NCBI RefSeq assembly: GCF_014189535.1
Contig: NZ_CP050308.1
Coordinates: 1,116,001 to 1,180,000 of the forward strand
Direction of reading: 5' to 3'
Source: Rhizobium lusitanum
Lineage (GTDB): Bacteria > Pseudomonadota > Alphaproteobacteria > Rhizobiales > Rhizobiaceae
Length of the DNA: 64,000 nucleotides
Positions 1-8,680 of this stretch are shown piece after piece; the stretch's first letter is position 1; every line of letters begins with the position of its first letter. The notes below the pieces were generated by a model, which saw nothing but the letters and a program-made list of their open reading frames with translations, was not told where the DNA came from and made no database searches. A program made the translations under genes and the position numbers.

Positions 1-217
1 AGCACGGGATGAGAGCACCCGCGCCGATGGCACGAGCCAGAAAACCCTACTGACATCGCCGCCGTCATGCGCTATACAACCACCAAGCGACTTTCAGAGG
101 AGAGTACTTTGATGAGAACCCACGGCACAGGAAACCACCGCTGAAAAGCAGTGCCGTGAAAGGCTACTTCTTCAGCCCATCCATCAAATTGCCATCTCTC
201 GCCCCTGGAGGGCACTC
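1..217. other. Upstream region of the ABC exporter; no confident gene
   Basis: No recognisable protein is encoded here. A Shine-Dalgarno-like AGAGGAG at 96-102 precedes a ten-codon ORF (112-144, peptide MRTHGTGNHR). An inverted repeat, CACGGCAC at 121-128 and GTGCCGTG at 151-158, overlaps the end of that ORF. The arrangement resembles a short leader before the exporter, but nothing identifies an inducer. It could equally be the tail of an upstream unit cut by the window edge. Confidence 0.3.
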
Positions 218-1933
218 ATGTTTCGTCGCTTCGAAAAGCTCGTCGATCCATTCCAGCACTATGACGACCTGACCCCGCCGCCGGATGCCTGGCGGTATCT
301 CAAAAGCAATCTGCGTCCCTTCCGCTTCGTCATGGCCATGAGCCTTGCGCTCACCGTCATCGGGCGGCCGATTGCCGGCTATCTCCGGGAAAGCCTCGAC
401 GACATCGCATTCCGGCCGAATGCCGAAACACTGGTCCGCTGGCGGGCGCATCGCCATGTGCTCAGGCAATCCGTCGGCTGGTTCCGCCAGGATTTTTCCG
501 GACGTATCGCCGCCCAGGTGCGCGATATCGGCAACTCCGCCACCGGAGCGGCCTATGCCGTGCTGCATACCCTATCCTTCGTCATCATCTATGTCGCCGG
601 CTCGCTTTGGCTGATGGCCTCGATCGATCTGCGTCTCGTCTGGCCACTGCTCATCTGGGTCGGCTGCTATCTCGGCCTGATGGCCGTCGTTATCCCCAAG
701 CTGCGCGAGGCATCCGAAGAGTTTCAAGGCGCCTATGCATCCCTGACCGGCATGCTGGTCGATACCTATGCCAATATCGACATCATCAAGCTCTTCGCCA
801 ATGCGGCCAAGGAGGACCGTGAAGGACGGGAGCGTTTCGCGGCAACCCGCGAGACGTTCGTGCGGGTCCAGAAGCTCGAGGTCCTGGTCAATTCCAGCAT
901 GCTGTTCCTCGGCAGCTTTCTGATCGTCGGGCTGGTCGGCTATGCCGTCATCCTGTGGCAGGGCGGCAGCGCGCCGCTTGGCCTGATCGCCGCCTCGCTC
1001 GCCTTGAGCTTCCGAATCACCGGCATGGCAGAATGGATGCTCGACGCCGTATCGTCGCTATTCGGCCATCTCGGCGCGATGCGGCAATCGCTGCTGACCG
1101 TGGCGCAACCGCTCGCCATTGCGGATGAGCCCGGCGCGAGCGAGCTTGTGGTCAACAGCGGCACGATCGCCTTCCGCGACGTGACGCACCACTACGGCAA
1201 GAGCAATGGCGGCCTGAACGGTGTCTCGCTGCTTATAGCACCGGGCGAAAAAATCGGCCTTGTCGGTCGCTCCGGCACGGGCAAGTCGACGCTCGTCAAT
1301 CTGCTTCTGCGGTTCTTTGATCCCGAAGCTGGCTCCATCGAGATCGACGGGCAGGATATCCAACGCGTCACCCAGGAAAGCCTGCGCCGGCAGATCGCCA
1401 TGGTGAGCCAGGATGCCGCCCTGCTCCATCGCTCCGTTCGTGACAATATCGCTCATGGAGATCCGCGCTTTTCCGAGAGCGCGATTGCAGTGGCGCTGGA
1501 TAAAGCTGCGGCTAGTGAATTCGTCGCCACCCTGCGAGACCACGAGGGTCGCACCGGTTACGATGCTCATGTCGGCGAACGCGGCGTCCAGCTTTCGGGC
1601 GGCCAAAGGCAGCGTATCGCGCTTGCCCGCGCCATCCTGAAGGACGCGCCGATCCTCGTGCTCGACGAGGCCACCTCTGCCCTGGATTCGGAGGTGGAAG
1701 CCGTGATCCAGGACACGCTCTATCGCGTCATGGAAGGTAAAACGGTGATCGCCATTGCTCACCGCCTCTCGACCATCGCCCGCATGGACCGCATCGTCGT
1801 CCTCGACGAAGGGCGGATCGTCGAGAATGGCACACATGGCGAACTGCTCAGCCGAAACGGCATTTACGCCGCTCTCTGGGCACGCCAATCCGGCGGCTTC
1901 ATCGGTGACGACGATCCCGCCGTGCCTGAATAG
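218..1933 (+). CDS. ABC exporter, fused permease and ATPase, probable internal deletion
   Basis: A half-transporter of the multidrug/lipid exporter type: an N-terminal membrane domain followed by a C-terminal ATPase, probably working as a homodimer in the inner membrane. Walker A GRSGTGKST lies near residue 350, the LSGGQ signature near 458, Walker B with ILVLDEATSALDS near 480 and the H-loop AIAHRLS near 512. CTGGAGGG sits 5 bases before the ATG. The membrane domain is short: after SLALTVIG (about residue 47) the sequence jumps to RPIAGYLRESLDDI. In relatives as I recall them, about 45 residues covering the end of TM1, the external loop and the start of TM2 lie between these. The reading frame is kept. 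Substrate is unknown. The ATPase looks intact, but the deletion may abolish transport. Confidence 0.85.
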   Translation: MFRRFEKLVDPFQHYDDLTPPPDAWRYLKSNLRPFRFVMAMSLALTVIGRPIAGYLRESLDDIAFRPNAETLVRWRAHRHVLRQSVGWFRQDFSGRIAAQVRDIGNSATGAAYAVLHTLSFVIIYVAGSLWLMASIDLRLVWPLLIWVGCYLGLMAVVIPKLREASEEFQGAYASLTGMLVDTYANIDIIKLFANAAKEDREGRERFAATRETFVRVQKLEVLVNSSMLFLGSFLIVGLVGYAVILWQGGSAPLGLIAASLALSFRITGMAEWMLDAVSSLFGHLGAMRQSLLTVAQPLAIADEPGASELVVNSGTIAFRDVTHHYGKSNGGLNGVSLLIAPGEKIGLVGRSGTGKSTLVNLLLRFFDPEAGSIEIDGQDIQRVTQESLRRQIAMVSQDAALLHRSVRDNIAHGDPRFSESAIAVALDKAAASEFVATLRDHEGRTGYDAHVGERGVQLSGGQRQRIALARAILKDAPILVLDEATSALDSEVEAVIQDTLYRVMEGKTVIAIAHRLSTIARMDRIVVLDEGRIVENGTHGELLSRNGIYAALWARQSGGFIGDDDPAVPE

Positions 1934-1943
1934 GCAGAAACGA

Positions 1944-1974
1944 AAAATCCCCTCGATCACATCAAGGGGATTTT
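1944..1974. terminator. Bidirectional terminator between the ABC exporter and leuA
   Basis: The arms AAAATCCCCT (1944-1953) and AGGGGATTTT (1965-1974) form a perfect stem with A/T runs on both sides. It sits between the two convergent stop codons, so it can serve both genes. Confidence 0.8.
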
Positions 1975-2002
1975 GTCTTCACTGGACTTTAGCGGCTGAA
2001 TT

Positions 2003-3715
2003 TCAGCCCTTCTTCGCCTTGATATCGAGCACCCGATTCGCCGCCGAAACGATCGCCTCGAGGGAAGCCGCGACGATATTGGTGTTGATGCCAGCACCGA
2101 AGAGCTTGCCGCCGGGATAGGAGGTCTCGACATAGGAGATCGCCGCAGCGTTCGAGCCATGTTGCAGCGAATGCTCGGAATAGTCCTCGACTGTCATCTG
2201 AATGCCGAGATAGATCGAGAGAGCGTTGATGAAGCCATCGATCGGGCCGTTGCCACGGCCTTCAATGCGCTTCATCTCGCCGTTGTCGGTAATCTCGGCG
2301 GCGACAATGCGCTGCCCCTTGTGCTCGGGATCGGCGAAGGTGTGGTGATCGACAAAGCGGATACGGCCGTCAGGCTGCGTCACGTAGCGCTCGATGAAGT
2401 GCTCATAGATCCGCTTGGCCGGCAGTTCCTTGCCTTCTTCATCGGTGATCCGCTGGATCTCCTCGCGATATTCCACCTGCAGATTGCGTGGCAGATTGAG
2501 GCCGTAATCCTGCTGCATGATGTAGGCGATGCCGCCCTTGCCCGACTGCGAGTTGATGCGGATGATCGCCTCGTAGGAGCGGCCGACGTCCTGCGGATCG
2601 ATCGGCAAATACGGCACTTCCCAGACGGGATGGTTGGCGACCTTCGACGCCTTCATGCCCTTGTTGATCGCATCCTGATGCGAGCCGGAAAAGGCGGTGT
2701 AGACCAGTTCGCCGACGTAAGGATGACGCTCGCCGATTGCCATCTGGTTGGAATATTCAAAGACGTCCTTCATGCGCTCGATATTGGAGCAGTCGAGCTC
2801 CGGATCGACGCCTTGCGTGAACATGTTCAGCGCCATGGTGACGACATCGACATTGCCGGTGCGCTCGCCATTGCCAAACAAGGTGCCTTCGACGCGATCG
2901 GCGCCGGCCAGGAGCGCCAGCTCGGCGGCAGCGATGCCGGTGCCGCGGTCATTATGCGGATGCAGGGAAATCAACAGGTTTTCGCGATTGTCGAGATTGC
3001 GGCACATCCATTCGATCTGGTCGGCATAGATGTTCGGCGTTGCCATTTCGACGGTCGACGGCAGATTGATGATCAGCTTGTTGTCCGGCGTCGGCTTCAC
3101 CACCTCGATGACAGCATTGCAGATTTCCAGCGCCACATCCAGCTCGGTGCCGGTAAAGCTTTCCGGCGAATATTCGAAACGGTAGCCGCCGCCGGCCTTG
3201 GCCGCCATGTCGGTGATCATCTTGGCCGCATCGACGGCGATCTGCTTGATGCCCTGCACATCCTTCGCGAACACCACGCGGCGCTGCAATTCGCTGGTGG
3301 AATTGTAGAAATGCACGATCGGCTTGTTAGCGCCTTCCAGGGATTCGAAAGTGCGGGTGATCAACTCCGGCCGGCATTGCACCAGAACCTGCAGCGACAC
3401 ATCGTCCGGCACATTGCCCTGCTCGATGCACCAGCGGGCAAAATCGAAATCGGTCTGCGAGGCCGAGGGAAAACCGATCTCGATTTCCTTGAAACCCATG
3501 TCCAGCAACAGCTGGAACATGCGGGCCTTGCGGTCGTGGCCCATCGGGTCGACCAGCGCCTGATTGCCGTCACGCAGATCCACGGAACACCAGATCGGCG
3601 CCTTGGTGATGACCTTTGACGGCCAGGTTCGGTCGGGAATGTTGATCTGCGGATAAGAGCGGTACTTCACCGCTGCTTCGGGCATGCCTTTGGGGGAATG
3701 GCTGTTCGCGTCCAT
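2003..3715 (-). CDS. leuA: 2-isopropylmalate synthase
   Basis: Condenses acetyl-CoA with 2-oxoisovalerate in the first committed step of leucine synthesis (cytosol). The 570-residue length fits the longer LeuA type. The HMGL-like barrel starts with SVDLRDGNQ (metal-binding Asp about residue 46), and the metal motif SLHPHNDRG lies near residue 250. The C-terminal third is the leucine-binding regulatory domain, ending with AISYVETSYPGGK and the invariant Gly-rich stretch. AAAGGAAGAG precedes the ATG. Upstream on the same strand is a leader ORF with a run of four Leu codons (3875-4000), so leuA is probably controlled by leucine supply at the RNA level as well as by allosteric feedback. I chose the MDANSH start because of the ribosome-binding site. 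Confidence 0.96.
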   Translation of the reverse strand: MDANSHSPKGMPEAAVKYRSYPQINIPDRTWPSKVITKAPIWCSVDLRDGNQALVDPMGHDRKARMFQLLLDMGFKEIEIGFPSASQTDFDFARWCIEQGNVPDDVSLQVLVQCRPELITRTFESLEGANKPIVHFYNSTSELQRRVVFAKDVQGIKQIAVDAAKMITDMAAKAGGGYRFEYSPESFTGTELDVALEICNAVIEVVKPTPDNKLIINLPSTVEMATPNIYADQIEWMCRNLDNRENLLISLHPHNDRGTGIAAAELALLAGADRVEGTLFGNGERTGNVDVVTMALNMFTQGVDPELDCSNIERMKDVFEYSNQMAIGERHPYVGELVYTAFSGSHQDAINKGMKASKVANHPVWEVPYLPIDPQDVGRSYEAIIRINSQSGKGGIAYIMQQDYGLNLPRNLQVEYREEIQRITDEEGKELPAKRIYEHFIERYVTQPDGRIRFVDHHTFADPEHKGQRIVAAEITDNGEMKRIEGRGNGPIDGFINALSIYLGIQMTVEDYSEHSLQHGSNAAAISYVETSYPGGKLFGAGINTNIVAASLEAIVSAANRVLDIKAKKG

Positions 3716-3874
3716 GGTTTCGTCTCTTCCTTTCCCGTCATTTGCCCCGCGTATTAACCGATCACAGGCGGCTTGGCGATGACAAATGCGGACCCGCTAG
3801 GGGTATGCTGTCGATTTTGGGGATATGTCTCGAGGAGCGATGGCCTGGCGGGCTTTACGGCCGCCGAGCGCCCC

Positions 3875-4000
3875 TCAAAGGACCCGGCAACCGCGCGTAA
3901 GGCCGAGAAGAAGAAGCGAAGTGAGGGCGCGCGTATTGTCACGCAGGGCAATGCGCCCACGTACAATCTGCTCAGAAATCTTTGCGCCAGTCGTCTTCAT
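3875..4000 (-). CDS. Predicted leuA leader peptide with Leu-codon run
   Basis: A 41-codon ORF 159 bases upstream of leuA on the same strand. It begins MKTTGAKISEQIV and contains ALTSLLLLGLTR, with the Leu codons CTC, CTT, CTT, CTT, CTC and CTT close together (residues 26-34). Such a cluster is the hallmark of a leader peptide that senses charged tRNA-Leu. No Shine-Dalgarno precedes its ATG. Instead a promoter-like TTGCTT-N17-TATAAG ends seven bases before the A of ATG, which suggests a leaderless mRNA like trpL later in this window. I see no U-tract terminator between it and leuA. The pyrimidine-rich Leu codons can pair with the leuA ribosome-binding site instead. The ORF and Leu run are directly seen; the mechanism is inferred. 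No gene symbol is established. Confidence 0.65.
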   Translation of the reverse strand: MKTTGAKISEQIVRGRIALRDNTRALTSLLLLGLTRGCRVL

Positions 4001-4007
4001 GACCGCG

Positions 4008-4036
4008 CTTATAGCCGCGCGGCGGAAAGGAAGCAA
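4008..4036 (-). promoter_or_regulatory. Predicted promoter of the leuA leader transcript
   Basis: On the minus strand, TTGCTT (4031-4036) and TATAAG (4008-4013) are separated by exactly 17 bases. The leader ATG begins seven bases after the -10 box, so the A of ATG would be at or near +1. The -35 box lies just past the stop codon of the upstream permease gene, which is on the same strand. Confidence 0.6.
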
Positions 4037-4044
4037 CCCCCTGC

Positions 4045-5229
4045 TTATCTTTTCAGCATCTGCACCAAATGCGAGAGCGCCATCATCAACAAGCCGGCAA
4101 TCAGGCCCCAGAAGGCGCCGGAAATCCCGGCAAAGGAAACGCCGGATGCCGTAACGAGAAACGTGACCGCCGCCGCCTCACGCGATTCTACTCTCTGAAA
4201 AGCGTTCATAGCCGAGTTGGACAGAGCGCCGACCAGCGCCAGCCCCGCGACCGCCTCGATCAGGACCGGCGGCGCCAAGGTCACGAAGGCGATGACGGCG
4301 CTCGCGAGCAATCCGAGAATGATATAGACGACGCCTGCAATAATCGCCGCCCAATAACGCCGCTTGGGATCGGCATGCGCGTCCTGCCCAGCGCACATCG
4401 CGGCCGTGACGGCGGCGAGATTGACGGCATTGCCGCCGAAGGGCGCGCTGAACAGCGAGAACAGGCCGGTGACGGCAAAGAGCGGGCCGGGCTTCGGATC
4501 ATAATGATGCACCTTCAGCACCGCGATCCCCGGAATATTCTGCGACGCCATGGTGACGATAAACAGCGGCAGCGCGATGGAGATAAGCCCGGCGACGGTG
4601 AAGACCGGCCTGACCAGTTCGACGCTCGGCAGCAACGAATGCTCCAGCGACATCAGCGCTCCATCCGGTATATTCACGCCGAAGGCTAGCACCAGCGCAA
4701 AGGCGACCACCGCCGCCGGCACCGCCCAGAGCCGCTTGACCGCGCCGACCACGATCCAGGCAAGGACGATGGGCAGGCCAAGCATTGGATTGAAGGCGAT
4801 CGCGTTGACCGGCGCAAAGCAGAGCCCGATCAGCACACCGGCCAGCATCGCATTCGCCAGCGGCGCCGGAATAGCCGCCACAGCGCGCCCAAGCGGCCGG
4901 AACAGTCCGGCAATCACGATCAGCACCGCGCAGACCAAAAACGCGCCAACTGCCGCCGGAAAACCGCCCTCGATCGGGCCAGTACTGGCAAGCAACGCAG
5001 CCCCTGGCGTTGACCAGGCGATGCTGATCGGCATTTTCGTCACCGCACTGACCACAATGGCGCAAATACCCATGGAAACCGACAGGGCCATCAGCCCGGA
5101 CGCCGCCTGCACATCCGTCGCCCCAACTGACTGCAACCCGTGCACGATGACAGCAAAGGAACTGGCAAAGCCGACAAAAGCGATGAGGCAGCCCATGAAC
5201 AGGCTTTGAAGGGAGAAATCTTTGAGCAT
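4045..5229 (-). CDS. BenE-family benzoate/H+ symporter-like permease
   Basis: A 394-residue polytopic inner-membrane protein of the BenE family, which imports benzoate or related aromatic acids with protons. Seen: near-continuous hydrophobic segments (11-12 predicted helices), family-like stretches such as SIAWSTPGAALL near residue 75 and FSAPFGGNAVNLAAVTAAMC in the second half. I chose MLKDFSLQSLF because the family usually begins just before the first helix. An ATG 13 codons upstream (5268) is possible, and neither has a strong ribosome-binding site. No aromatic-degradation genes are nearby, so the substrate is unproven. The leuA leader promoter lies immediately downstream. Confidence 0.85.
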   Translation of the reverse strand: MLKDFSLQSLFMGCLIAFVGFASSFAVIVHGLQSVGATDVQAASGLMALSVSMGICAIVVSAVTKMPISIAWSTPGAALLASTGPIEGGFPAAVGAFLVCAVLIVIAGLFRPLGRAVAAIPAPLANAMLAGVLIGLCFAPVNAIAFNPMLGLPIVLAWIVVGAVKRLWAVPAAVVAFALVLAFGVNIPDGALMSLEHSLLPSVELVRPVFTVAGLISIALPLFIVTMASQNIPGIAVLKVHHYDPKPGPLFAVTGLFSLFSAPFGGNAVNLAAVTAAMCAGQDAHADPKRRYWAAIIAGVVYIILGLLASAVIAFVTLAPPVLIEAVAGLALVGALSNSAMNAFQRVESREAAAVTFLVTASGVSFAGISGAFWGLIAGLLMMALSHLVQMLKR

Positions 5230-5460
5230 GGCAGTGACGGGAGACTCGTGGATACGGCGGAAGCGCATGGAGCATCTTAGACGGTGGTCATGCAAGTGCT
5301 GTTTTGGGGAAAGAGAATGGCGCGGCGCTGAACCAGGCAACAGCTTCGCCTCGATGCTGCTGATAAGGCGGATGATTAAAAATCTATAGACCGCATTTAT
5401 TCGCCTCTAGCTTATGGCGAGTTAAGCTCCGCAACACAACTAATTTGAGCGAGACAAATA

Positions 5461-5964
5461 ATGGGCAATGTTGCAGCACCAGTAACCTCCCAAATAAAAC
5501 TTCTACAAAGACGACTGCGCGGTTTTGTAACCCTCATTCTATGCGCTGTTGGATTCAGCTCGTGCTCCGATGGAAATCAAAGCGCAGACGTGCAGAAGTT
5601 TGAAAGCAGTGAACTGCATGCCATAGGCAACTCTTGCAAGGGTGATTTCCTTGTCGTGCGCGGAGGCAATTTTGTCTACGTTAATGGACCCAAAACAATG
5701 ATTGCTCAGAAGAATATCAAGATAACCGATCTTGGATCGCATCGACTGGTAATGACAGCAAACTATGGGAGGTTCAACATGGTTACGACATTCGCACTTA
5801 AACACAACGAGACTGTCGCAACCATTGAGGCAGTTGCAATAGATCCCGAGCTCACCCCCGAGCAATGGGTCGCATCCGGCATTCCCGAAGCTCGAATAAG
5901 GGATATGTTCAAAGAAATGAAGGCGACTGCCGCAATGGTTCTTTGTCCAGCATCGGCCGCTTAG
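5461..5964 (+). CDS. Hypothetical protein, possibly exported
   Basis: I do not recognise this 167-residue protein. A basic start (RRLRG) is followed by a hydrophobic stretch VTLILCAVGFSSC and a polar mature part. This could be a signal peptide or a weak lipoprotein signal with Cys near residue 38, but the -3 position is Phe rather than Leu. The rest is likely a small beta-rich domain (GDFLVVRGGNFVYVNGPKTM) with a C-terminal helix. Two more Cys (CKGDF and LCPAS) could form a disulfide. Its codon usage is less GC-rich than that of its neighbours, which suggests acquisition or a narrow lineage. It stands alone between two minus-strand genes. Confidence 0.6.
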   Translation: MGNVAAPVTSQIKLLQRRLRGFVTLILCAVGFSSCSDGNQSADVQKFESSELHAIGNSCKGDFLVVRGGNFVYVNGPKTMIAQKNIKITDLGSHRLVMTANYGRFNMVTTFALKHNETVATIEAVAIDPELTPEQWVASGIPEARIRDMFKEMKATAAMVLCPASAA

Positions 5965-6115
5965 CACAGTACCTTGGAAAAGTCGCTACGGCGCCGAAAG
6001 TCACCTTTGAGACAAGACTATTCGGATGTAACCGGTCAAACCTCTCACGATAGGGGAACGATGGCGCTCATCATCAGGGTAACCTTCTCGGCCCATGCAT
6101 GACCAAATGAGCGCT

Positions 6116-6598
6116 CTAAGAGATGGCAACGATCTCGAGTTCTTGATCGCCGACGCTCGCGACATCTCCAACCGCCTTGCCCATCAGCAGCTTTGCGACC
6201 GGGGACACGAAGGAAATAGATCCGGCCTTGGGGTCAGCTTCGTCCTCTCCGACGATACGATAGGTCTGCACGCGCCCGTCGTCACGGCTGAAGGTCACCG
6301 TGCTCCCAAAGGCAACCGTATCGATCGAAGCAGGTGCGGGAACAGGCTGAGCCGTGCGAACCCTTTCCGCCAGGTAGCGCAAATCGCGCAAGGGGCCGGC
6401 TGCCTGCCGCCGACGCTCGTTCACGTCTTCGATCGTACGTGCAGCATCGTAGGCCGCGCGCGCCTGTTGCAGCTGCAGCTCAAGGGCTTTCAATCCCGCT
6501 TCCGTCACAAGGTTCGGGTGTGGTGAGATCGGACGGTCCGGCAGCAGGGTTTCCGAAGCGGTTTCGAAACTCTCTTCCTTGGTGAAGGCAACGGCCAA
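6116..6598 (-). CDS. GreA/GreB-family transcription elongation factor
   Basis: A GreA/GreB relative of 160 residues. The N-terminal coiled-coil part (LVTEAGLKALELQLQQARAAYD) would insert into the RNA polymerase secondary channel. The C-terminal FKBP-like domain carries VAFGSTVTFSRDDGR and PVAKLLMGKAVGDVASV, typical of the family. The likely start is the TTG at 6596-6598 (MAVAFTKEES), because GGGAG lies 7 bases before it. An ORF runs further upstream without a ribosome-binding site. A canonical greA is probably elsewhere in the genome and this is a paralogue. Rnk-like regulators share the fold, but the long coiled coil favours Gre. Confidence 0.85.
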   Translation of the reverse strand: MAVAFTKEESFETASETLLPDRPISPHPNLVTEAGLKALELQLQQARAAYDAARTIEDVNERRRQAAGPLRDLRYLAERVRTAQPVPAPASIDTVAFGSTVTFSRDDGRVQTYRIVGEDEADPKAGSISFVSPVAKLLMGKAVGDVASVGDQELEIVAIS

Positions 6599-6730
6599 TC
6601 TCGAACTCCCTTTGGCACGGCTGGTGCCAGCCGCGCGGGGCGACTGCCCCATGCGCTTGTCAGAACCATGTATACGACGAGAACAGACGAACCGCCAATC
6701 CTCGCTGTCAGGTGACGAGAATAGCCGGCT

Positions 6731-7687
6731 TTACACGAGGCCCGCGTCGACTGCGGGCTTCTGCGCGATGGAGACAGCTTCCGTTACAGCCAACTCAGCC
6801 ATGGCGAGAGCGGCTTCGCGGGTCTTGGCGGCCGCAATGAAGCGGCCATTATGGCAAAAACTCGCCCCCTCCACGCCGCTAGCCGCCTCCAGATCACCAT
6901 TGGTCAGGCCAGCCCAGGCCGCAGGCAGATCGGCCCGCAATTCAAATCCCTGGTCAGCGCGGCGGATGCCGGTCAGGCACCAATCCTTGTCGCGCGGGTG
7001 AACGACAAACAGCAGGTGATCGGCACCCGCCTTCACGATGGCGGGACGGAAAGGCATTCCCATCGGAAGCTCCAGAATACGACCCTCGCCTGTGTCCACG
7101 ATTGCCTGATGCACAAGCGCCTCAGCTCGCAATTTTGCCGCGCTTTGAGCTAGCCTTGCCTCGACGAAACTGCGGGCAATGCCAAGCGCGTTTTGGAATC
7201 CGCGATCTTCAGCCTCGGGGTCGGTCTCATCGAAGACGGGCTTCAGTGTTTCGAGCAGAGCTGGCAGCGTCAGTCCAGCCAGCTGCCCGGCAACGGAGGG
7301 GCTGAGAGCGCCATTGTCCACCAGATCGACCGGCAAAACGAAGCTGTTATCGAAAGAGGTGTGTAGCGCCTCGATATGCGCTTCCGGCAGGCCAAAGGCG
7401 GCAAGATAGTCGCGGCCATAATGCTTCCAGATCAATCCGAACGAACTGTAGGGCTGACCATCGTCGCGCAGCGGTGCGCCGCGCTGATGGTGATCGAAGA
7501 TCCGCTCTACGGCGTCATATTTTCCGCCCACATCGTAGATGATGCGGTCCGCGCCGGGCGTGATCCATTCCGGCGCCCTGCTGCGGATGATACGCGCCTG
7601 CGGGAAAAGCCGGGTCAAGATGACGCTGGACAGCAGTTCATCGGCATGAAAGCCACCGGAATGGGTGACGAGGAAATCTGGGGTCAT
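6731..7687 (-). CDS. MYG1-family (UPF0160) metal-dependent hydrolase
   Basis: A 318-residue member of the MYG1/UPF0160 family, a DHH-phosphoesterase relative. The eukaryotic member MYG1 is reported as a 3'-5' RNA exonuclease; the bacterial role is unclear. Signature motifs are THSGGFHADE at residues 8-17, IIYDVGGKYD near 47 and the metal-binding FDHHQRG near 62. The second half has PVDLVDNG and VHPRDKDW, also typical. I preferred the ATG at 7685-7687 (MTPDFLV) because family members start just before the HSGG motif; an ATG 16 codons upstream is possible. It is followed at a distance by the GreA-like gene on the same strand. Confidence 0.88.
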   Translation of the reverse strand: MTPDFLVTHSGGFHADELLSSVILTRLFPQARIIRSRAPEWITPGADRIIYDVGGKYDAVERIFDHHQRGAPLRDDGQPYSSFGLIWKHYGRDYLAAFGLPEAHIEALHTSFDNSFVLPVDLVDNGALSPSVAGQLAGLTLPALLETLKPVFDETDPEAEDRGFQNALGIARSFVEARLAQSAAKLRAEALVHQAIVDTGEGRILELPMGMPFRPAIVKAGADHLLFVVHPRDKDWCLTGIRRADQGFELRADLPAAWAGLTNGDLEAASGVEGASFCHNGRFIAAAKTREAALAMAELAVTEAVSIAQKPAVDAGLV

Positions 7688-7800
7688 GCCGATATGCGCC
7701 TTGTTGTTCGCGGAAGGTCCGCTTGGGGTTGGCACCAGATAGCCGTTGCTGGGTGCCAGCTCAACCCGTCATTCGCTCTTAAGGTCGCTGTAACCGTACG

Positions 7801-7838
7801 AAAAACGCCCTCGTCTGCCTTCCGGCAAGCGAGGGCGT
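7801..7838 (-). terminator. Rho-independent terminator of clpP
   Basis: Read on the minus strand, CGCCCTCG...CGAGGGCG forms a strong stem with a loop of about 14 bases, followed by TTTTT. It begins about 20 bases after the clpP stop codon. Confidence 0.85.
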
Positions 7839-7858
7839 CGATAATCGATATCGCTAGA

Positions 7859-8446
7859 TCAAATCTCGGCCTGAGACGTGACGATCCGCGAAACCAGACC
7901 ATAGGCCTTGGCTTCTTCAGCGGACAGCCAGTAATCGCGATCCGTGTCCTTGGCGATCTTTTCGATCGGCTGGCCGGTGGCTTCCGAGAAGATCCGGTTC
8001 AGGCGCTCGTTCATCTTGATGATTTCGCGAGCCTGGATCTCGATGTCGGAGGCCATGCCGCGCGTGCCGCCGGACGGTTGGTGCAGCAGGAAGCGCGTGT
8101 TCGGCAGGCAAATACGACGCTCCTTGGGAACCGAAACGTAGATCAGCGCACCAGCGGAGGCGACCCAGCCTGTGCCGATGATCCAGACCTTCGGCTTGAT
8201 GAATTTGATCATGTCGTGAATGGAGTCGCCGGATTCGACGTGGCCGCCGGGCGAATTCACGTAGATGCGTATATCCTCATCGCTGGCGGAGGAAAGTGCC
8301 ACGAGCTGCGAGCAAACCTTTTGAGCCAGTTCCTGCGTGATGCCGCCGTAAATGAAGATCGAGCGCGACTTGAAAAGATTCGCCTCCGCGTCCTTGCCCA
8401 ACGGCGCTTCGTTCTTCTTGTCTTCCTGTTCGTCTTCGTCGTTCAT
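7859..8446 (-). CDS. clpP: ClpP-type ATP-dependent protease proteolytic subunit
   Basis: Proteolytic subunit of a Clp protease (195 residues), a serine peptidase that forms a barrel and works with a Clp ATPase in the cytosol. The catalytic triad can be placed: Ser97 in GTGWVASAG, His122 in LLHQPSGG and Asp171 in [11 protein letters not shown]. The ClpP motif VNSPGGHV is at about 63-70. The N-terminus is unusual: an acidic/basic tail ([12 protein letters not shown]) replaces a normal propeptide, and ASAG replaces the usual AASMG around the serine. This suggests a divergent ClpP paralogue, as rhizobia often carry several. GGAG precedes the ATG by 8 bases. No clpX is adjacent. Confidence 0.9.
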   Translation of the reverse strand: MNDEDEQEDKKNEAPLGKDAEANLFKSRSIFIYGGITQELAQKVCSQLVALSSASDEDIRIYVNSPGGHVESGDSIHDMIKFIKPKVWIIGTGWVASAGALIYVSVPKERRICLPNTRFLLHQPSGGTRGMASDIEIQAREIIKMNERLNRIFSEATGQPIEKIAKDTDRDYWLSAEEAKAYGLVSRIVTSQAEI

Positions 8447-8680
8447 TCGCAAGTCTCCAGCATGATGCGTCGTTCACCGCACATAGTGCGACTCAATCCG
8501 TAAAACAATGCAGGAAAAAGACAAGGCGCGAATAGTCGGTGAAAGCATGGCGTTATGGTTGCGGGTTACCGAAATGTAACTTGCAGCGGCTTTGAAAAAC
8601 CGAAATTGCATCTTACGTCAGGTCAGCGCGAGATAAATCGCGCCCCGAATTTGCAGCAGCAGATCGCCAAGGAGGCCATC

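Noticed and set aside
2159..3619. A 486-codon plus-strand ORF opposite leuA
   Set aside because: It is the complement of a well-conserved gene in GC-rich DNA, has no domain and no ribosome-binding site.
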